A stretch of DNA of 46,143 nucleotides from the NCBI GenBank assembly GCA_007136405.1, contig SLHA01000139.1, forward strand, positions 1 to 46,143, written 5' to 3'. The notes below the pieces were generated by a model. That model ran no database searches and had not been told where the DNA came from. It saw nothing but the letters and a program-made list of their open reading frames with translations. This stretch comes from Candidatus Latescibacterota bacterium. GTDB lineage: Bacteria; Latescibacterota; UBA2968; UBA8231. Position numbers and translations under genes: made by a program. Each line of letters opens with the position of its first letter. Within the stretch, counting starts at the first letter, position 1. This document shows, in pieces, positions 1-8,520 of this stretch.

Positions 1-924
1 CCGCGCGAGGGAGAGGATCCGGCGGCATGGCGACATCAGCCTGGTGAATCCACCAATGTCGACGTGGTGCGCGGTTTCCTCGAGGCCCTGAAGGGGATGG
101 GCGCTGCCACCGATGCCATAACGGTGATCGAGGGACGCAGCGGCCTGGATCTGGAACACATATTCCGGTACAGCGGGTATGAGTACATGTGTCGGACCAT
201 GGGTGTCCGTCTGGTCAACAATGGCAAAGATCCGTACGATCCGGACGATCTGAACTGGGTGGATCTGCCGGATGGCGTGGTATTTCGCGAGATTCCTGTC
301 GTCCGGCCGGTCAACGATCCCGATACGGCCCTGATCAACATTGCCACCATGAAAGCCCATCCGCTGGCACTGACCACGCTGTGTGTGAAAAACCTGCAGG
401 GCCTGGTGGCGTACCGGTACAAACACTTCTGCCACCATCTGGAAATCCTCGAAGCCGGTGAGAACCGGTACACGCCGGAGGTGCTGTCTCACTTCCGTAC
501 CGGACTGCGACAGATCCTGGAACCGGCCTGCCGGCGCCATCAGCAGGAAGATCCGGAATGGAACCTGCGCGACGAATTGTACGCCAACCGTGCCTGCGAC
601 AGTCTGCTGGCACTACGTCCCATGATCAGCGTAGTCGAGGGCGTGCTGGCCCGGGGCGGTACCGGTTATCGGCGCGGTGAAGACGTGCTGGCCAATACCC
701 TGGTGGCTGGTATCAATCCCGTGCATGTCGATGCGGTGGCCACCTACCTCATGGGGCAGGATCCGGATCGGCCCAACTACCTGAGGCTGGCTGCTGAACG
801 GGGTCTAGGATCCCGTGACCCTTTCGCCGTGGAAGTCTTTCTGATGACGCCGGAGGGACCGCGTCCCTGTCCCTGCCTGGACGAACTGGGCCGGCTGGAA
901 TTGCGCCCTGCACGTTCCTTCTAG
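1..924 (+). CDS. DUF362 family protein, 5' end outside the window
   Basis: The reading frame is open from the first base of the window, so the start lies upstream; a GTG at 64 is only an internal candidate. The visible 307 residues look like the body of the DUF362 family. Near the start they read TNVDVVRGFLEALK, followed by a block with KDPYDPDDLNWVDLPDGVVFREIPV, cut here into NWVDLPDGVVFREIPV, and a segment INIATMKAHPLALTTLCVKN of the type seen in that family, whose biochemical role is not settled. A later part, RRGEDVLANTLVAGINPVHV, also fits. No ferredoxin-like cysteine cluster is visible in this part. The family assignment is from pattern memory. The gene is followed by 238 bases without a recognisable gene. 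Confidence 0.72.
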   Translation, partial: PREGEDPAAWRHQPGESTNVDVVRGFLEALKGMGAATDAITVIEGRSGLDLEHIFRYSGYEYMCRTMGVRLVNNGKDPYDPDDLNWVDLPDGVVFREIPVVRPVNDPDTALINIATMKAHPLALTTLCVKNLQGLVAYRYKHFCHHLEILEAGENRYTPEVLSHFRTGLRQILEPACRRHQQEDPEWNLRDELYANRACDSLLALRPMISVVEGVLARGGTGYRRGEDVLANTLVAGINPVHVDAVATYLMGQDPDRPNYLRLAAERGLGSRDPFAVEVFLMTPEGPRPCPCLDELGRLELRPARSF

Positions 925-1148
925 TACACCGGTTTAGAAGCAATGCTACGTATCGTGCTAATCATGCGGCGCGCCTGTGGTTGTTCCGTTCGCAGCGTGC
1001 GAGCCCATCGCCACAGATTTGCACGTCACTGTGTTTACGACCATGGATACTAGCCGGCTTCATCTGCAACAGCGGATGCCGGACGCTCTGCTGCAAGCGC
1101 GGGGCGTCACCCTCTGTCCACTCGCCTGCGCCCTGACGCGCATCATAC

Positions 1149-1153
1149 GGGAG
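1149..1153 (+). promoter_or_regulatory. Ribosome binding site deciding the DUF4139 start
   Basis: GGGAG lies nine bases before the ATG at 1163. It supports the shorter, signal-peptide-bearing start over the longer open frame that begins at 977. Confidence 0.6.
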
Positions 1154-1162
1154 TACATCCTC

Positions 1163-2569
1163 ATGAGACAACCTCGGCTTGCGGCCTGGATGCTGGCTGT
1201 TGTCCTGCTGCCTGCAGGCATATCGGCGGAGTCCTCCGGAAACGTGGCGGTGACCATTTACCAGGACGACTTCGGGGTGGTCAAGGAACAGCGTGAGATG
1301 GAGTTCGAGAAGGGGATGAATCGTCTGCATTTTACCGGGGTGGCCGAACGTATGGATCCTACCAGCGTCAGCTTCACATGCCTGTCGGAGCCTGAGGCGG
1401 TAACGATACTCGAGCAGAATTTCGAGTACGATCTGGTCGGCACGGAAACCCTGCTGCGGCGCTACATCGACCATCCGGTCAGCCTGCTGGTCATGGGCAG
1501 CGGCGCCACCGGCGCCAGTCGGATTCAGGGCGTGCTGGCCGCTGCCACCGGGGATGATCTCATCCTGCAGGAGGCGGAAACCGGCCGCATGCATATCGTC
1601 AGCCGGGCCTCGATCGAGCGGATCGAACTGGAACGCAAGCCGGAGGATCTGCTTACCCGGCCCACGCTGGTCTGGCTGGCACACGCTACGCGGACGGGCA
1701 GCCAGCGCTGTCAGGTGGCCTATACCACGGACGGTATCGGTTGGCAAGCCGATTACACCGCCGTGCTGAACGAACGGGAAGACGCGTTGGACCTCAACGG
1801 TTGGGTGACCATAAACAACCAGAGCGGTGCGGCCTACCACGACGCCGCGATCAAGCTGATTGCCGGCGATGTCAGGCGCGTCCAGCCGTCGCCGCCGCCG
1901 ATGCTGCGCGAACGCGCCATGGTCGTGCAAGCGGACGTCAGGGGATTCGAGGAACGCAGTTTCATGGAGTATCACCTTTACGCGCTGGGCCGGCGCTCGA
2001 CGCTGCAGAATCGTCAGATCAAGCAGATCGAGCTGATCGACCCGGCGCGCGATGTACCGGTCACCAAACAGCTCGTGTTCGCTACCTCGATCAATCCGTG
2101 GTTGGTGCGCAACCGGGACAAGGTGCAAGTCAAGATCGAGTTCGACAACGAGGCCGAACACGGACTGGGAATCGCTCTGCCGCGCGGCAAGGTGCGCGTT
2201 TTCAAGACGGATCCCGTGGACGGGACGCTGGAGTTCGTGGGCGAGGATGTCATCGACCACACACCGCGGCGGGAGCGCCTGTCCCTGTACATCGGTGATG
2301 CCTTCGACATCGTGCCCGAACAGAAGATCACAGATCAGCAGCGCGGCGAACGGTTCGTCACGTTTACCCGCAGCGTTGAGATCCGCAACCGGAAAGAGGC
2401 GCCGGCAACGGTTCTGGTAGACGAACTGGTGCCCCGCTACGTGAATTGGCGCATCGACCGAAGCGCGTTGCCGTACGAACAACCGGACGCTTTCACGTGT
2501 CGTTTCGAAGTGAACGTGGACGCGGATAGCAGCGTGACGCTGACCTATACCATGACCCAGACCTGGTGA
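1163..2569 (+). CDS. Exported DUF4139 domain protein
   Basis: This encodes about 468 residues of unknown biochemical function. I chose the ATG at 1163 because GGGAG sits at 1149-1153 and the following residues (MRQPRLAAWMLAVVLLPAG, then ISAES) form a standard signal peptide; the frame is open further upstream to 977 but without such signals. The mature part is beta-rich with a C-terminal DUF4139-like half, including WQADYTAVLNERED, VTINNQSGAAYHDAAIKLI and a final VNVDADSSVTLTYTMTQTW. Proteins of this group are exported and structurally repetitive, but no enzymatic role is established. It is convergent with the helicase gene that ends at 2760. The large antisense frame across it is a codon-bias shadow. 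Confidence 0.82.
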   Translation: MRQPRLAAWMLAVVLLPAGISAESSGNVAVTIYQDDFGVVKEQREMEFEKGMNRLHFTGVAERMDPTSVSFTCLSEPEAVTILEQNFEYDLVGTETLLRRYIDHPVSLLVMGSGATGASRIQGVLAAATGDDLILQEAETGRMHIVSRASIERIELERKPEDLLTRPTLVWLAHATRTGSQRCQVAYTTDGIGWQADYTAVLNEREDALDLNGWVTINNQSGAAYHDAAIKLIAGDVRRVQPSPPPMLRERAMVVQADVRGFEERSFMEYHLYALGRRSTLQNRQIKQIELIDPARDVPVTKQLVFATSINPWLVRNRDKVQVKIEFDNEAEHGLGIALPRGKVRVFKTDPVDGTLEFVGEDVIDHTPRRERLSLYIGDAFDIVPEQKITDQQRGERFVTFTRSVEIRNRKEAPATVLVDELVPRYVNWRIDRSALPYEQPDAFTCRFEVNVDADSSVTLTYTMTQTW

Positions 2570-2666
2570 AGGCGCAGGATGGTGGGCGTCTCGAACCCGC
2601 GTCGGGACTACCCCCGAACGTTATCCACCCAAACAACGCGGTTGAATCACTACTCCGTTGTATCCG

Positions 2667-2721
2667 CCTGCGATGCGCCTGCGATGCGCCTGCGAGCAGC
2701 CTGCGAGCAGCCAGCGATGCC
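2667..2721. repeat. 11-bp tandem repeat, five copies
   Basis: Five head-to-tail 11-bp units lie between the convergent DUF4139 and EndoQ-UvrD genes. Units one and two are CCTGCGATGCG, units three and four are CCTGCGAGCAG, and unit five is the variant CCAGCGATGCC. Sharing of substitutions by neighbouring copies suggests stepwise duplication in place. The unit is not a multiple of three and the array is outside both genes. Confidence 0.85.
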
Positions 2722-2759
2722 GGTAGCCGTCCCGCCGGTACGACCGGTGCGCTGGACGG

Positions 2760-5700
2760 TTACAGCAGGCTCAACTGGACCACCCGCGGACCGCGCTGCG
2801 CGGGTCCGTCACGGTCCTGCGCCAGCAGGCCGGGCGGGAGGTCTGCCAGAAACGGCGAGGGTTCCGGCCGGTGGCGCTGACCATGGCGCATCCGGCTGGC
2901 GGTGTGCAGCAGGATGAGTTCGTCGCGGGCCCGGGTCATGCCCACGTACAACAGGCGTCTTTCCTCTTCCAGGTCCACGCCGCGCCCGCGCAGCGGCACT
3001 AGTCCGTCCTCCAGCCCGCAGATGAAAACCACCGGGAATTCCAGCCCCTTGGCCGCGTGCAGGGTCAACAAGGACACGGCCTCGCTGTGCAAGGAGGTAA
3101 CACCACTGCGTGTCTCGTAATCCGCTTCGCGTCCCCACAGCACGATGCGGAGCAGGTCATCCAGAGACCCGGCCGGCGCGGCGAGGCGGGCCAGGTGCGC
3201 CAGGTCGGCGTCCGTCTCATCGCCGTATGCCTCGATCCAGCGGGCGCAGAATTCGACTGGAGTCAACTGGCGGAAACGATGCGCGGCAACATCAAGTTCG
3301 CCTATGGCCTGCTGCGCCGCTGCCGGCAGTTTGTCGCGGCCAGCATGCGTCAGCGCCTGCTGGACTGCTTCAAGCCCAATGCGTTCAGGACGGAAGGGCG
3401 GCAGTTCGAGGGCCTGCATAAGGCGCAGATCGTTCTCCGGTGTAGTGACATAATGGGCGAAACACAAGGCGGTCCGAACCGAAGCCGCTTCCAGAAAACC
3501 CTTCTGACCGAGCACCCGGTACGGCAGACCGGCCCGGGTGAAGCATTCCTCAAGAATAGCGGCCTGCGTACCGGTGCGAAACAGGACGGCGAAATCATCC
3601 AGACTGTGACTCCCGGTGCCGTGCCGGTCGGCTTGTTGCATATCCGCGCCCCCGACCATGCGGTTGATCTGCTCCACGATGGCGATTCCTTCGCCGGTCT
3701 CGCCTGTGGCCTGCCGTATAGCAACGGGTGACAACGCGCGTCGCGCGGTGACCATGGCGGGCGGTAGATGGTCAGTCAGCACCGGAGTCTCCCTGTTCGT
3801 CGCGGCCGGTGCGCTGATCTCGCCGGCCCGTATGACTGCGGCGGCTGCCCGCACCACGTTGGCCTGGGACCGGTAGTTGCGGCGCAGGTGGAACGTGGTG
3901 GCGGCGGGATAGTCACGGCGCAACTGGTCGAAGAAGCGCGATTCGGCACCGCGGAAGCCGTATATGGCCTGATCCGGATCGCCGATTACCAGCAGTCCGG
4001 TGCCGTCGCCGCCGAGCAGCTTCACCAGGTCATACTGGACCACGTTCACATCCTGGAATTCGTCCACCAGCAGCCATGGAAAGCGCCGGCGCGTTTGTTG
4101 CAGGAGCGTGGCATCCTGTTGCAGCAGCATGCGCAGGTTCAACAGGATGTCGTCGAAGTCCCAGGCGTCGTAGGTTGCCAGACGCTCCTGGTAGGCGGTC
4201 AGGGCCGGAGCCCACATCGTTCCAGCCAGAATCGCGTCGGGATCACCGCCGGCTTTGGCCAGCGAGATGGCACTGGCCGCCTTGGCGACCTGTCCCTTCA
4301 GGCCGGCTTGCCGCATGGACGCTGCCAGGGTCTGGCGGGCCTCGACCTCGTCCAGTACCAGAGCGGGCCGGTGACCCGCTTCTTCGAGCAGTTGTAATGC
4401 CAGGCCGTGAAACGTGCCCGCGCGCAACCGCTCCATCCCGTCGCTGTCGCTCAGGGCGGTGCGCAAGCGTTGGCGCATCTCACCGGCAGCCCGGTTGGTA
4501 AAGGTTATCGCCATGATCTGTTCGGGGCGGGCCGCGCGTTTGCGGACGAGTTCCACGACCCTGGCTACCAGGGTGCGGGTTTTTCCCGAACCCGGCCCGG
4601 CGACTACGATGAGCGGACCGTTGCCAGCCTCTACCACGGCCTGTTGATCCGCATCCGGCGCGACCGTGCCGATGTCGGTCATCCCCTGAATGTCATGCTG
4701 TTGCGCCGGCGTAGTCGTTGCGGCGCCAACCTCCGGACCGCTGGTGTGGCAGCTGGTATGGCCGCCGATATGGCCGCTGGGATGGCCGCTGGTGTGGCCG
4801 CTGGGACCGAGCGCAGCGGACGCACATCGCCAGCCAGGCGCCGAGACCGGCGGGCTGGACAACGCCGGAACGGTATCGGCTGACGTGGCTGCCTGCGAAT
4901 CAGGTGTCGGCGTCGAGAGAGCAGGCGCGGCGCGCCTGCCCGCCAGCGCCGGGCCAGGATTCTCACCGGCGGATGGCTCTCCGGCCCGGGCGGATGCCGG
5001 GTCCGCTGCAGGCTCCAGACCCGAGAGCATGGTCTGGCCACCACGGCTGGTGCGCTCGGCGGTGGTGAAGACGGCGACGGTGCCGTATCGCCCGTCGAAT
5101 CCAGCGTCAAGGATCACCTGACCGGCGCGCATGCGGCGCACGCCCTCGGCGACCATGGCATCGCTATGCCGGGCGACTTCGTCCAGGGAGGCATCGCGCA
5201 GGATGTAAAGCTCCGGACCGATGCGTTCCAGCAGGCTGTTGTACAGGGTCTGCACTCGTCTGGATCCGGCCCCCACACCGAGGACGGAACCGATCACCTC
5301 GGTGAGCGGGACGAGATGCTCGAAATCAGGACGGCCCGTGGGTTTGACGCCCTCGGCACGATCCGCCAGAAGCTCCACCCGGTGCAACACGCCGACGGTC
5401 AATGGCCGGCCGCAACGCGGGCAGATTCCGGCTGCGGACAGCGTCTGCGACGGCCGAAAGGAGACTCCGCACTTCCGGTGTCCGTCATGATGATACTTGC
5501 CTTCCTGGGGGTAGAATTCCAACGTGCCGTTACAGCGGGCGGGTGGACGCGCCCACAACGCATCGTGCAGTCCCTGGTAGGACAGGTCGGCATCGAAGCA
5601 CGTGGCCTCTCGCCCGAGTTTCTGGGCCGAATGGGCGTCGGAGTTGGACACGATGGTGAACGCGTCCAGCTGGCTCAGCCGCCAGTTCATGGGTGGATCC

Positions 5701-6296
5701 GACGACAATCCCGTCTCGATGGCCGGTATGCTGTTCAGCAGATCCTCGTAACACTCCTCCATACTGTCGAAACCGGAATGGGCTCCCAGCACGGAGAAGT
5801 GCGGCGTCCAGATATGCGCCGGGATGAACAGTGCGTTTGGACAGATGTCCAGTGTCATGCTCAGCAGATCATAACTATCCAGTCCAAGTATGGGCCGCCC
5901 GTCCGACTGCAGGTTGCCTATGGTGGTCAGACGCTGGTTGAAGCGTTCAGCTGCGTCCAGACTGGGCAAGACGATGAGGTTATGGACTTTGCGCGTGCGT
6001 CCGTTCTTCTTGTAAATCGAGCTGATTTCTGCGGTCAAAACGAAGCGGACGGGGCGCTGGCAGGCCGCTGGCAGGTCGTTGCCGGCATCCTTCGGTTTGG
6101 GGGCCAGGAATCCGTCCCCGATTTCCTCAAGCTGGTCCCGAAGCTCCTGCAACCAGGCTGGATGCGTGAAGTCACCCGTGCCTACCAGATCGACTCCCTT
6201 GAGAGCGGCCCAGCGGGCTATCTGCTGCGGGCCGAGGTCGCGGCTTGTGGCGCGGGAATAGCGCGAATGAAGGTGGATGTCGGCGACAAAACGCAT
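2760..6296 (-). CDS. Endonuclease Q-like PHP nuclease fused to UvrD/Rep helicase
   Basis: A 1178-residue fusion. Residues 1 to about 425 match the EndoQ/TIGR00375 family: DIHLHS (His8, His10), GTGDFTHP (about 39-46), PAHIWTPHF (about 159-167), SNSDAHS (217-223) and a zinc-binding stretch with Cys276, Cys292 and Cys295 running into LTVGVLHRVELLADR. Residues about 430-545 are a low-complexity linker with a GHTS-type repeat. The rest is a complete SF1A helicase: GPGSGKT (567-573), VDEFQD (about 744-749), GDPDQAIYGFRGAE (772-785), LRRNYRS, LTLHAAKGLEF and LYVGMTRARDEL. EndoQ nicks 5' of deaminated bases and abasic sites; the helicase would unwind from the nick (inference). The protein ends in QLSLL, close to the beta-clamp pentapeptide QL(S/D)LF. 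The ATG at 6296 was chosen because it starts directly before the PHP domain; the open frame reaches 6392. It lies 73 bases behind the amidohydrolase gene on the same strand. Confidence 0.9.
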   Translation of the reverse strand: MRFVADIHLHSRYSRATSRDLGPQQIARWAALKGVDLVGTGDFTHPAWLQELRDQLEEIGDGFLAPKPKDAGNDLPAACQRPVRFVLTAEISSIYKKNGRTRKVHNLIVLPSLDAAERFNQRLTTIGNLQSDGRPILGLDSYDLLSMTLDICPNALFIPAHIWTPHFSVLGAHSGFDSMEECYEDLLNSIPAIETGLSSDPPMNWRLSQLDAFTIVSNSDAHSAQKLGREATCFDADLSYQGLHDALWARPPARCNGTLEFYPQEGKYHHDGHRKCGVSFRPSQTLSAAGICPRCGRPLTVGVLHRVELLADRAEGVKPTGRPDFEHLVPLTEVIGSVLGVGAGSRRVQTLYNSLLERIGPELYILRDASLDEVARHSDAMVAEGVRRMRAGQVILDAGFDGRYGTVAVFTTAERTSRGGQTMLSGLEPAADPASARAGEPSAGENPGPALAGRRAAPALSTPTPDSQAATSADTVPALSSPPVSAPGWRCASAALGPSGHTSGHPSGHIGGHTSCHTSGPEVGAATTTPAQQHDIQGMTDIGTVAPDADQQAVVEAGNGPLIVVAGPGSGKTRTLVARVVELVRKRAARPEQIMAITFTNRAAGEMRQRLRTALSDSDGMERLRAGTFHGLALQLLEEAGHRPALVLDEVEARQTLAASMRQAGLKGQVAKAASAISLAKAGGDPDAILAGTMWAPALTAYQERLATYDAWDFDDILLNLRMLLQQDATLLQQTRRRFPWLLVDEFQDVNVVQYDLVKLLGGDGTGLLVIGDPDQAIYGFRGAESRFFDQLRRDYPAATTFHLRRNYRSQANVVRAAAAVIRAGEISAPAATNRETPVLTDHLPPAMVTARRALSPVAIRQATGETGEGIAIVEQINRMVGGADMQQADRHGTGSHSLDDFAVLFRTGTQAAILEECFTRAGLPYRVLGQKGFLEAASVRTALCFAHYVTTPENDLRLMQALELPPFRPERIGLEAVQQALTHAGRDKLPAAAQQAIGELDVAAHRFRQLTPVEFCARWIEAYGDETDADLAHLARLAAPAGSLDDLLRIVLWGREADYETRSGVTSLHSEAVSLLTLHAAKGLEFPVVFICGLEDGLVPLRGRGVDLEEERRLLYVGMTRARDELILLHTASRMRHGQRHRPEPSPFLADLPPGLLAQDRDGPAQRGPRVVQLSLL
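4741..4800. repeat. 12-bp in-frame tandem repeat in the helicase linker
   Basis: Five 12-bp units, most resembling CTGGTGTGGCCG, follow each other inside the EndoQ-UvrD gene, with a decayed sixth behind them. On the coding (minus) strand each unit gives four residues of the GHTS type, producing a His/Gly/Ser-rich tract (residues about 500-518) between nuclease and helicase domains. The unit length keeps the frame. Confidence 0.8.
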
Positions 6297-6369
6297 GGGA
6301 TATCTCGTGTTACCTTCGGGCTGAAGTAGTCTGCGTCGTATCAACGGCGCTTGCTGGTTCGGAGCAGAA

Positions 6370-7530
6370 TTACGGCAGACGCCGGTATTCACCCGCCGTT
6401 TCCCAGTCCGGCCGGCTCAGTCCATTCAGATCCCACACTATCCGGCCGGCGCGCAACGTCATCTGGCATTCCAGTCTCTGGTTACCGCGCAGACGTGCCG
6501 CGCCGCTGTCTACGAAGCCGAAATCCCCGTCGATCAGATCGAATACGGCGATGTCCGCTTCGGCACCGGGACCGAGGTGTCCCAATTCGGGGCGGCGCAA
6601 AACCTCAGCCGGACGTTGCGTCGAGCGGAACACGGCTTCCTGCAGCGGCATGCCCATGGCCAGGAACTTGGCGATGGTGACCGGCATGGTGGCGTTGGGC
6701 AGGAGCCGGCTGGCTTTGTGCAGATCCGTACTGATGGTGTCCGGCGGGAACCCTTGTTTCAGGGCGGGCACGGCGATCCGAAACCAGAACGAGCCGCCTC
6801 CGTGCCCGGTATCGAAGATGATGCCGCGTTCGCGAGCCTCCCACACGTAGGTGTTGATCTTCTTTCGTTCGTCGAGCAACGGAATGTGAGCCGCGTATAC
6901 ATGCGTATGAATGTCGCCAGGCGCCATGCGTTCGAGCAGTTCCGCATACGTGCGCGTGGGCCTGGGGGCAAAATCGATCATCGCCATGGTGCCGCTCAGG
7001 CGGGCAGCCTGGATGGCTCCGCCCGAGGCTTCCCACCCGGGTCCGCCGAAATGGGCCGCTTTGGTGCCGACGAGTACCCCCGGGTTGTCGAGTATCGTCG
7101 CCGCGCAGGGTTCGGGGTCCATTTCGGTGACGTCCTGTTCGGGAGGACCGGTCATGCCGGCCCCGACGATGTTGAGAAAAGCCAGCACCCGCGTGGTGGA
7201 CCGGTCGATGATGGTCTCTTTGAACTCGGTAAAATGCTTCCAGCCGGCCCCACCGGTGTCGACGACGGTGGTCACTCCATTGGGCAGCGCCTGCTGATCC
7301 GGAAACAGCCAGCCTTCGTAGCCGCCATACGCATGTACATGCAGGTCGATCAGGCCGGGCGTCACATAGAGGCCGGACAGGCTGATGGTGCGGTCGGCAT
7401 GGGCTTCCACTCCCGGGCCGATGGCGACGATCTTTCCATCCGATATGGCAATATCCGCGATACCATCCATGTCGTTCAGTGGATCGATGACGTGACCGTC
7501 TCTCAGCAGCAGAGCGCATTGGAGTGTCAT
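6370..7530 (-). CDS. Amidohydrolase/deacetylase family metallohydrolase
   Basis: A 386-residue cytoplasmic enzyme of the amidohydrolase superfamily, closest in pattern to the D-aminoacylase/deacetylase group (for example Atu3266-like proteins). Visible metal ligands and catalytic residues are the HxH of LIDLHVHAYGG (His64, His66), a Lys in VGTKAAHFGG (Lys157, the usual carboxylated lysine), His208/His210 in DIHTHVYAAH, His243 in DTGHGGGSF and the general-base Asp269 in STDLH. N- and C-terminal segments form the small beta sandwich of the fold. The substrate cannot be read from the sequence; N-acyl amino acids or sugars are family possibilities. GAGGAATACC immediately precedes the ATG. It is likely co-transcribed with the EndoQ-UvrD gene. 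Confidence 0.87.
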   Translation of the reverse strand: MTLQCALLLRDGHVIDPLNDMDGIADIAISDGKIVAIGPGVEAHADRTISLSGLYVTPGLIDLHVHAYGGYEGWLFPDQQALPNGVTTVVDTGGAGWKHFTEFKETIIDRSTTRVLAFLNIVGAGMTGPPEQDVTEMDPEPCAATILDNPGVLVGTKAAHFGGPGWEASGGAIQAARLSGTMAMIDFAPRPTRTYAELLERMAPGDIHTHVYAAHIPLLDERKKINTYVWEARERGIIFDTGHGGGSFWFRIAVPALKQGFPPDTISTDLHKASRLLPNATMPVTIAKFLAMGMPLQEAVFRSTQRPAEVLRRPELGHLGPGAEADIAVFDLIDGDFGFVDSGAARLRGNQRLECQMTLRAGRIVWDLNGLSRPDWETAGEYRRLP

Positions 7531-7753
7531 GGTATTCCTCTATGGCGGGTGTGTTCGGGCCTGAATGGTGAACGGGGTTCAATGAATACGCCATCAACCG
7601 GGTAGGGTCAAGGGTATAGCGTGCGTTTCTGTGCTATTGTGGCAAGGAAGAGAGACCGGCTAATGATACGGAGACAGTAGTAAAAGACGGATAGAGCTCG
7701 ATGGATGAGGCGCTGCTTGCACTGGTACACCGAAATACCGATGAGAGCGTGGA

Positions 7754-8191
7754 TCACCTGGGGAAAACGTACCTGCGATCGAGAAAATATTTCGTTGTAT
7801 AACCCGCGGAAAGTCCTAATGCGCCGCCTACATAATGGGCCCCGGAAAATTCGAAAAAATAATAAAATCCAATCTCCGTCGCCCAGAATATCCCTGTGGT
7901 AAACACTCCCATGAGGCTGTACAGCAGGAACCGTTCGGCATCGTCCCGCGCATCGATGCTTCTATAGTAAAAGATCCATTTCTTGTCGAGTACATATTTG
8001 GTAACCAGCCCTGTCGCTGTACCGGCAGCCATGGCGATATACAGCATGGATGATGACATCTGCACCGGTATGAGACAGAGCCATTGCGTCGTCAGGTTTA
8101 CACCCGTGGCAACAAAAGCGAAAAACGTGTACCTGAGGGCCAGGTTCAGAGGTTGATTATCGCATATCTTGAAAGCGAGCAAAGGAGACAT
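7754..8191 (-). CDS. GtrA-like membrane protein
   Basis: About 145 residues with four predicted membrane helices, the normal size of the GtrA family. Recognisable blocks are LALRYTFFAFVATGVNLTTQ (helix 1), the KYVLDKKWIFYY loop after helix 2 and the closing TKYFLDRRYVFPR, the hallmark C-terminal (F/Y)xxxRxxVF pattern. GtrA-like proteins are linked to flipping of lipid-linked sugars or to cell-surface polysaccharide synthesis. The ATG at 8191 (MSPLLAFKICDNQPLNLALR) is preferred because the longer frame to 8320 runs into a degenerate tandem repeat. Gene and flanks are clearly AT-richer than their surroundings, and no glycosyltransferase partner is adjacent, so recent acquisition is plausible. 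Confidence 0.85.
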   Translation of the reverse strand: MSPLLAFKICDNQPLNLALRYTFFAFVATGVNLTTQWLCLIPVQMSSSMLYIAMAAGTATGLVTKYVLDKKWIFYYRSIDARDDAERFLLYSLMGVFTTGIFWATEIGFYYFFEFSGAHYVGGALGLSAGYTTKYFLDRRYVFPR

Positions 8192-8294
8192 TCGGTCCGT
8201 CTTCGGGATGCATTGACAACGAAGCTTCAGTGTGGTCTGAGCCGTAAGAATGAACGACGAGAGTATCTGGGCGCCAGGACCACCAGGAGCGCCA

Positions 8295-8371
8295 GTTTTG
8301 AGGTGTAAACCAACGTTCAAGTTCGACGTGTAAACAGGCGCGCGGGTTTGAAGTATAAATCAGATACGCGA
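8295..8371. repeat. 26-bp degenerate tandem repeat, three copies
   Basis: This lies in the 329-base gap between the GtrA-like gene and the 22-residue-repeat protein. Three units of 25-26 bp share the core GTTTTGAGGTGTAAAC / GTTCGACGTGTAAAC / GTTTGAAGTATAAAT. Outside the array the gap is AT-rich and shows no gene. Confidence 0.65.
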
Positions 8372-8520
8372 ACGAGTGTGCTCAGGTGCCAGGACGAATG
8401 ACGGCCACTATTTGAACAGATACCGTGGTATGTGTACTTTGGTTTCAGGATGTAGCTCATTTATCGAAGTGCTATAGGAAATGTAAATAAAGTAACACAG
8501 AAACGAGTTAGACAAGTTGA

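Noticed and set aside
962..2482. Long minus-strand open frame opposite the DUF4139 gene
   Set aside because: It is antisense to a gene with signal peptide, ribosome binding site and recognisable domain; high G+C at third positions keeps the opposite frame open.
2781..2812. Hairpin CGGACC...GGTCCG as terminator of the DUF4139 gene
   Set aside because: It lies inside the 3' end of the helicase gene and the inner bases do not pair; it resembles the stem at 11003, but is probably chance in GC-rich coding sequence.
4690..5121. Plus-strand frames opposite the helicase linker (PL/WPL repeats)
   Set aside because: They are the complement of the 12-bp repeat in the confirmed EndoQ-UvrD gene.
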